A stretch of DNA of 64,000 nt. Origin: Clostridiales bacterium (lineage in GTDB: Bacteria; Bacillota; Clostridia; Oscillospirales; Acutalibacteraceae). Location: contig JAGZMM010000004.1 of NCBI GenBank assembly GCA_018364155.1, positions 1-64,000 of the forward strand. Reading direction: 5' to 3'. The notes under the pieces were generated by a model. It was not told the origin of the DNA and searched no databases. It was given only the letters and a program-made list of their open reading frames with translations. Position numbers and translations under genes: made by a program. Shown here piece after piece: positions 60,032-64,000 of the stretch; position 1 is the first letter of the stretch, and each line of letters begins with the position of its first letter.

Positions 60032-60823
60032 TTAAGCTTCGGCCCCGCTCAGGCCAAACATGGATTCCAAACGTTCGCGCACCTCCGGATTCTGTGCCAG
60101 CTGGCTGATGCCCGCCTCGGTGGGGGTGTTGTCGCGCACCCGCTCAAATAACTCCATTGAGGTACGATACATTTCCTGCCCGTGCTCCTTGGTGTCCTCC
60201 GGGAGCTTTCGGATCATGAAGCACAAATCGTCCGGCAGCCCGATGTCTCCCAGCAGGTTGCCGAATTCGCTCCCCTTGATCTGCCAGCGGTAACTGCCCT
60301 CCTGAGGGTTATAGGGTGTGATGCCGTCGATCTCGTCGAACACAGTGGAAACCGGCTCAGGCGGATCGCTCTCGAGAACCTTTGTAAGCTGGGAATCCTC
60401 ATAAGCAAACAGGAAGCTTTCCACCATCATGTGAGTGGCGGAAAAGCGGGCCACCGACGCCTGCTGCAGACTGGGATTGTCCGATTCCAGGGCATAGTCG
60501 TCAATCTGGACAACTACCTTCCCGTCCCCATTGACATCCTCGGCATAGGCGGTCATGGCGCTTTGCAGCGTGGTAAGCTGATCCCCGGTCAACCCTTTGG
60601 CCGTGACAAAGCTCACATAATAATCAGGCTTTTCCTGGGTCACGAAATAGACCACCAGGCTGATAACAATGGCCAGCACCGCCACCACGCCGATGATCTT
60701 CGGGCCGTAAAAATACCAATAATCGTGAAACCACCGGGCTACCCGCTTCCCTCTGGACAGGTTCTCCGGCGCGAATTCCTGCCCGTCGTCGGGAGTTTGC
60801 GGGTCTCGAATGGGTCTTGGCAT
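60032..60823 (-). CDS. Uncharacterised single-pass membrane protein
   Basis: A 263-residue protein with a charged cytoplasmic N-terminus (about 1-40, WFHDYWYFYGPK before the membrane), one helix (about 42-63) and an extracytoplasmic domain of about 200 residues. The domain opens YYVSFVTAKGLTGDQ and holds AEDVNGDGKVVVQIDDYAL, a calcium-loop-like DVNGDGK segment; the rest includes GSYRWQIKGSEFGNLLGD. It resembles a family of Oscillospiraceae proteins without known role. AAAGGAGG precedes the ATG. It lies between the GH112 gene and lysS. Confidence 0.7.
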   Translation of the reverse strand: MPRPIRDPQTPDDGQEFAPENLSRGKRVARWFHDYWYFYGPKIIGVVAVLAIVISLVVYFVTQEKPDYYVSFVTAKGLTGDQLTTLQSAMTAYAEDVNGDGKVVVQIDDYALESDNPSLQQASVARFSATHMMVESFLFAYEDSQLTKVLESDPPEPVSTVFDEIDGITPYNPQEGSYRWQIKGSEFGNLLGDIGLPDDLCFMIRKLPEDTKEHGQEMYRTSMELFERVRDNTPTEAGISQLAQNPEVRERLESMFGLSGAEA

Positions 60824-60900
60824 GTTTGTCCTCCTTTGATGTGGGTTCCCTCCCCGGCCGCATCATACCGCACGGCGGCCGCCAGGTCCTCAGGCCCGGA

Positions 60901-62412
60901 TTATTCCCTGGGCTTCATGGTGGGGAAAAGCAGCACATCGCGGATGGAGTAGCTGTCGGTCAGCAGCATCACCAGCCGGTCGATTCCAATCCCTAAGCCG
61001 CCTGTGGGCGGCATTCCGTATTCCAGTGCCGTGAGGAAGTCCTCGTCGAGCATCTGGGCCTCGTCGTCCCCCTTTTCCCGCAGAGCGGCCTGCCGCTCGA
61101 ACCGGGCACGCTGGTCGATGGGGTCGTTGAGCTCGGAGTAGGCATTGCCGAATTCCCGGCGTACGATAAACAGCTCGAACCGCTCGGTAAGATGAGGCGC
61201 GTCCGGCTTGCGCTTGGTGAGCGGCGAAATTTCCACCGGATAGTCGATAATAAAGGTGGGTTGCACCAGCTGCTCCTCCACCTTTTCCTCAAATACCAGG
61301 TTGAGCACGTCGCCCCAGGCCATATCGTCCTTGACTTCTTCGATGCCAAGGCCCTTGGCCGCCGTACGTGCGGCTGCATCGTCCCCGCGGAAGGAGTCAA
61401 AATCAAGCCCAGAGAACTTTTTGACCGCATCGATCATGGTCATACGGGCAAAGGGCGGCGTCAAGTCGATCTCCTCGCCCTGGTAGGTAATCTTGGTGGT
61501 ACCCAGCACTTCCTTGGCAGCTCCTGCGATCAGGTTCTCCGCCCGCTCCATCATGCCGTGGTAATCAGTAAAGGCCTCATAGAGCTCCACCATAGTAAAT
61601 TCCGGGTTGTGGCGCACATCCATGCCTTCGTTGCGGAAGTTGCGTCCCAGCTCGTACACCCGCTCCATCCCGCCGACGATGAGCCTTTTGAGATAGAGCT
61701 CCGGCGCGATGCGCAGGTACATGTCCAGATCCAAGGTATTGTGATGGGTGACAAAGGGGCGCGCGGTGGCGCCACCGGCGATCACGTTGAGAATCGGGGT
61801 CTCCACCTCCACAAAGCCCTGGGAATCCAGATAGCGGCGGATGGAGGAAATGATCCGGCTGCGCTTTAAGAAGGTATCCTTCACCTCGGGGTTGACAATC
61901 AGGTCCAGATACCGCTGGCGGTACCGGGTGTCGGTGTCCTTAAGCCCGTGGAACTTCTCCGGCAGCGGCAGAAGCGACTTGGACAGAAGCCGGATTTCTT
62001 TCGCGTGCACCGAGATTTCTCCCCGACGGGTGCGGAAAATAAAGCCCTTGACCTCAATGAGGTCCCCCAAGTCCCATTTCTTGAACTGGGCGAAGGCTTC
62101 CTCTCCCACGTCGTTCATGCGCACGTACACCTGGATGCGGCCGGTGGCGTCGTGCAGGTCGATGAAGTTGGCCTTGCCCATGTCCCGGCGGGTCATCATC
62201 CGCCCGGCAATGGCGCAGTCGGTGTTCTCCAGCTCCTCGAACCGGGCCGCAATGTCCGCAGCATGGATGGTCTGCTCGGCGGTGGTGATGGCGAAGGGAT
62301 CCTTCCCCTGGGCCTGCAGCTCGCTGAGCTTGTCCCGCCGGATCTGCAAAAGCTCGCTTAACGACTGGGTCTCCTGCTCCGGCGACTGGTTTACTTCCTT
62401 GGTTTCGCTCAT
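60901..62412 (-). CDS. lysS: Lysine-tRNA ligase, class II
   Basis: A 503-residue synthetase. An N-terminal OB fold (about 55-160, GRMMTRRDMGKANFIDLHD) binds the anticodon. The class II core has motif 2 (NEGMDVRHNPEFTMVELYEA) and motif 3 (GLGIGIDRLVMLLTD) near the C-terminus. It follows greA on the same strand, as in many Firmicutes, with a terminator-like hairpin in the 162-base gap. No T-box core is visible in that gap. Confidence 0.96.
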   Translation of the reverse strand: MSETKEVNQSPEQETQSLSELLQIRRDKLSELQAQGKDPFAITTAEQTIHAADIAARFEELENTDCAIAGRMMTRRDMGKANFIDLHDATGRIQVYVRMNDVGEEAFAQFKKWDLGDLIEVKGFIFRTRRGEISVHAKEIRLLSKSLLPLPEKFHGLKDTDTRYRQRYLDLIVNPEVKDTFLKRSRIISSIRRYLDSQGFVEVETPILNVIAGGATARPFVTHHNTLDLDMYLRIAPELYLKRLIVGGMERVYELGRNFRNEGMDVRHNPEFTMVELYEAFTDYHGMMERAENLIAGAAKEVLGTTKITYQGEEIDLTPPFARMTMIDAVKKFSGLDFDSFRGDDAAARTAAKGLGIEEVKDDMAWGDVLNLVFEEKVEEQLVQPTFIIDYPVEISPLTKRKPDAPHLTERFELFIVRREFGNAYSELNDPIDQRARFERQAALREKGDDEAQMLDEDFLTALEYGMPPTGGLGIGIDRLVMLLTDSYSIRDVLLFPTMKPRE

Positions 62413-62462
62413 GTTTTATCCCCCCGAGGCGCTCCCGGCAACTGCCGCACGCCCTAAAATTT

Positions 62463-62512
62463 TCTCAAAAAAAGTGCGGGCAGAAGGAGTGGAACCTGCC
62501 GCTCCCCGCCCG
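62463..62512 (-). terminator. Terminator or attenuator between greA and lysS
   Basis: On the minus strand a GC-rich imperfect stem (6-bp outer helix, about 62478-62483 with 62507-62512, and inner pairs) is followed by ACTTTTTTT. It would stop or reduce greA transcription before lysS. Confidence 0.55.
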
Positions 62513-62574
62513 CGTCAACCATTTTTCGCAAAAGGCATGTTCCTTATTTCTACCGAATATCCTTTTGTGACTCC

Positions 62575-63054
62575 TTATTTGGCAATATCCAGAATTTCAA
62601 AGGTAACCACGCCGTCGGGGACCTCTACGTCCACCACGTCGCCCACCTTATGGCCCAGCAGTGCCTTGCCCACCGGGGATTCGTCCGAAATGCGGCCGTT
62701 CATGGGGTCGGCCTCGGTAGAACCCACGATCTGGTAGCTGACCTCTTCGTCAAACTCCTTATCGAACACCTTGATTTTCGATCCCACATGAATCATCTCG
62801 GTGGTCAGATCGTCCTCATCGAGAATTTTCACATTGCGCAAAGTCGCTTCCAGCTCTGCAATGCGGGCTTCCACGATGGCCTGTTCGTTTTTCGCCTCGT
62901 CGTATTCGCTGTTTTCCGAAAGGTCGCCGAAGGAACGGGCGACTTCGATTTTATCTGCGATTTCTTTTCGTTTATTGCCTTTGAGCTCCTCGAGCTCCGT
63001 CTCCAGCTTTTTCAATCCTTCATCCGTCAAAAGCACCTGTTTTGCCATTGCCAT
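62575..63054 (-). CDS. greA: Transcription elongation factor GreA
   Basis: A 159-residue factor that rescues stalled RNA polymerase by transcript cleavage. The N-terminal coiled coil has LTDEGLKKLETELEELK, IADKIEVARSFGDLSENSEYDEAKNEQ (the acidic tip lies in the DLSENSEY loop) and the C-terminal FKBP-like domain has GSKIKV, YQIVGSTEADP and ISDESPVGKALLGHKVGD. GGAGGG precedes the first ATG at 10 bases; a second ATG two codons later is possible. Confidence 0.96.
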   Translation of the reverse strand: MAMAKQVLLTDEGLKKLETELEELKGNKRKEIADKIEVARSFGDLSENSEYDEAKNEQAIVEARIAELEATLRNVKILDEDDLTTEMIHVGSKIKVFDKEFDEEVSYQIVGSTEADPMNGRISDESPVGKALLGHKVGDVVDVEVPDGVVTFEILDIAK

Positions 63055-63245
63055 TGTGATAAACCCTCCAAAAGCGCGTCCTTGCGCATTGTATTATGAT
63101 AGCCTCCGCCTTAAAAAGGCGGAGGCATTCTGGTTTCGTATTTGCGTTACCCCGCATATTAGAATAATTATAGTCAAATCGGTTTCCTATGTCAACGGGG
63201 AAAACTCAAAATTTCTCGGAAACACGCGGATTTTCCATCTTTCGT

Positions 63246-63995
63246 CTACGCCCTTCTTTCCAGCGGCCGCGACTCCGGGCGAACACAGGCGGCAATCCAT
63301 TCGCCCACCTGTTGGGCCGGCATCCGCCGGCCGTCTGACAGACGGCAGTCGCCTCCATAATAGCCGCCCGGGCACTGGCGGGTGACAAAGAGGGCGGCGG
63401 CGAACTGCTCGGGGTCGAGAAAAGAGGGACAGGCTGCGGCGCAGTCCTCCCGCAGCCGGGCGACGCAGCCGGTAACGCTCAGACCAGGCGGAGACGAGTG
63501 GCGTTTCTCCAGGGAAAACAGCACCTGCTCTCTCCCTTCATACCCTTCCGGCAATCCTTCGGTGGCCACCGCCACCGGGCAATCCCGTGCGGCGGCCGGT
63601 TCGTCGGTAATCAGCAGCGCCGCGCCGTATTCTACCATGGCCTGGCGCTGGGCGTCCAGCAGCTGCTCCGGATTCTCAGTAATCACCTTAACGGTCGCCG
63701 CATAGGGCAGAAATCGAACCGCCAAAGAGCCCAGTTGTCCGTCGGGGTCGAACACCGCCACCGACAGCTTGAGCGGTTCAGCCCGGCTGGCTCCCACCGC
63801 CGCCACCGCTGCTTCCTGCAACAGGTAACGCTGCAGGCCCTCCCCGGGTACCAGCGGCAACTCAATTTCTTCGGGCGGTTGCACCCCTTTTGGAAGCAAA
63901 ATCCCTGCCGGCGCCCAACGGGCCAGCTCCTGAATTTGGCCCCACGGCACCGGGCGGTTGCCCCGCTGCTCCCATTTGACTTCCCAATACCGCAC
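63246..63995 (-). CDS. Unrecognised protein, possibly truncated at its 5' end by the window edge
   Basis: At least 249 residues. The first residues read RYWEVKWEQRGNRPVPWGQ and look like an N-terminus, with GTG 63995 as a possible start, but the frame is open to the window edge, so the true start may lie outside. The middle (LKLSVAVFDPDGQLGSLAVR, TVKVITENPEQLLDAQRQAM, GAALLITDEP) reads as a Rossmann-like alpha/beta domain. The C-terminus has several cysteines (GCVARLREDCAAACPSF, RQCPGG, GDCRLSDGR). I do not recognise the family. Confidence 0.6.
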   Translation of the reverse strand: MRYWEVKWEQRGNRPVPWGQIQELARWAPAGILLPKGVQPPEEIELPLVPGEGLQRYLLQEAAVAAVGASRAEPLKLSVAVFDPDGQLGSLAVRFLPYAATVKVITENPEQLLDAQRQAMVEYGAALLITDEPAAARDCPVAVATEGLPEGYEGREQVLFSLEKRHSSPPGLSVTGCVARLREDCAAACPSFLDPEQFAAALFVTRQCPGGYYGGDCRLSDGRRMPAQQVGEWIAACVRPESRPLERRA

Positions 63996-64000
63996 CGGGC

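Noticed and set aside
62478..62512. T-box-like GGAGTGGAACC-GCC string between greA and lysS
   Set aside because: It reads in the plus direction, where no gene follows, and the lysS strand shows no T-box core; it is part of a GC-rich hairpin.
1..64000. CRISPR arrays, rRNA or tRNA genes
   Set aside because: No regularly spaced direct repeats and no rRNA or cloverleaf-type sequence were found on either strand by reading.

Overview
The window looks like a piece of chromosome from a spore-forming, anaerobic gut Firmicute, most likely an Oscillospiraceae/Ruminococcaceae-type Clostridium. The grounds are: sporulation genes (a spoIIQ-like M23 protein with a near-perfect sigma-F promoter, and spoIIP), the LL-diaminopimelate aminotransferase route to DAP/lysine, a T-box in front of alaS, Firmicute-style carA-carB and purC/purF, and sugar enzymes aimed at host glycans (GH112 galactosyl-N-acetylhexosamine phosphorylase and a GH42 beta-galactosidase). 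The assignment is inferred from gene content; no rRNA or tRNA gene is present to confirm it.

Bases 1 to about 14660 are the right part of a siphovirus-type prophage, all on the + strand: a lipoprotein of unknown role, tape measure protein, distal tail protein, a Gp37-like tail protein, a set of duplicated baseplate/fibre proteins, a 945-residue tail fibre whose C-terminus looks like the variable region of a diversity-generating retroelement (DGR) target, and a lysis module (amidase with two LysM domains, a one-TM protein, phi LC3-type holin). No integrase, reverse transcriptase or att site is visible, so the left part of the phage lies outside the window.

Bases 14800 to 33500 hold housekeeping and biosynthetic genes in small units: a CtpE-like P-type ATPase, a HAD phosphatase, bioB behind a BirA-type operator, an XRE regulator with a palindromic operator, cobO, spoIIQ, purF and purC, dapF-dapL, an ANTAR-domain regulator and carA-carB. 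Bases 33500 to 49100 carry a CYTH protein, a phosphodiesterase, three uncharacterised genes in a row with a sigma-E-like promoter, a ROK glucokinase, citrate synthase, GH42 beta-galactosidase, a lipoprotein, a degenerate M50-like membrane protein, spoIIP, an ABC exporter pair and a class B penicillin-binding protein.

Bases 49100 to 57000 are an information-processing run on the + strand: T-box, alaS, a HIT protein, a phosphoribosyltransferase, comEC (its metallo-beta-lactamase tail has lost the metal ligands), holA and rnmV. Bases 57200 to 57800 are a 600-bp gene-free stretch built of modular palindromic repeats, including two inverted copies of a roughly 135-bp unit whose hairpin stems differ by compensatory changes. 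The minus strand from 57800 to the end carries the GH112 phosphorylase, an unknown membrane-anchored protein, lysS, greA and an unrecognised protein running to the window edge.

The points I find most worth pursuing are the DGR-like fibre without a reverse transcriptase in view, the covarying inverted repeat unit at 57.3-57.7 kb, the three-gene putative sporulation cluster, and a BirA-like box at 23.1 kb with no biotin gene beside it.
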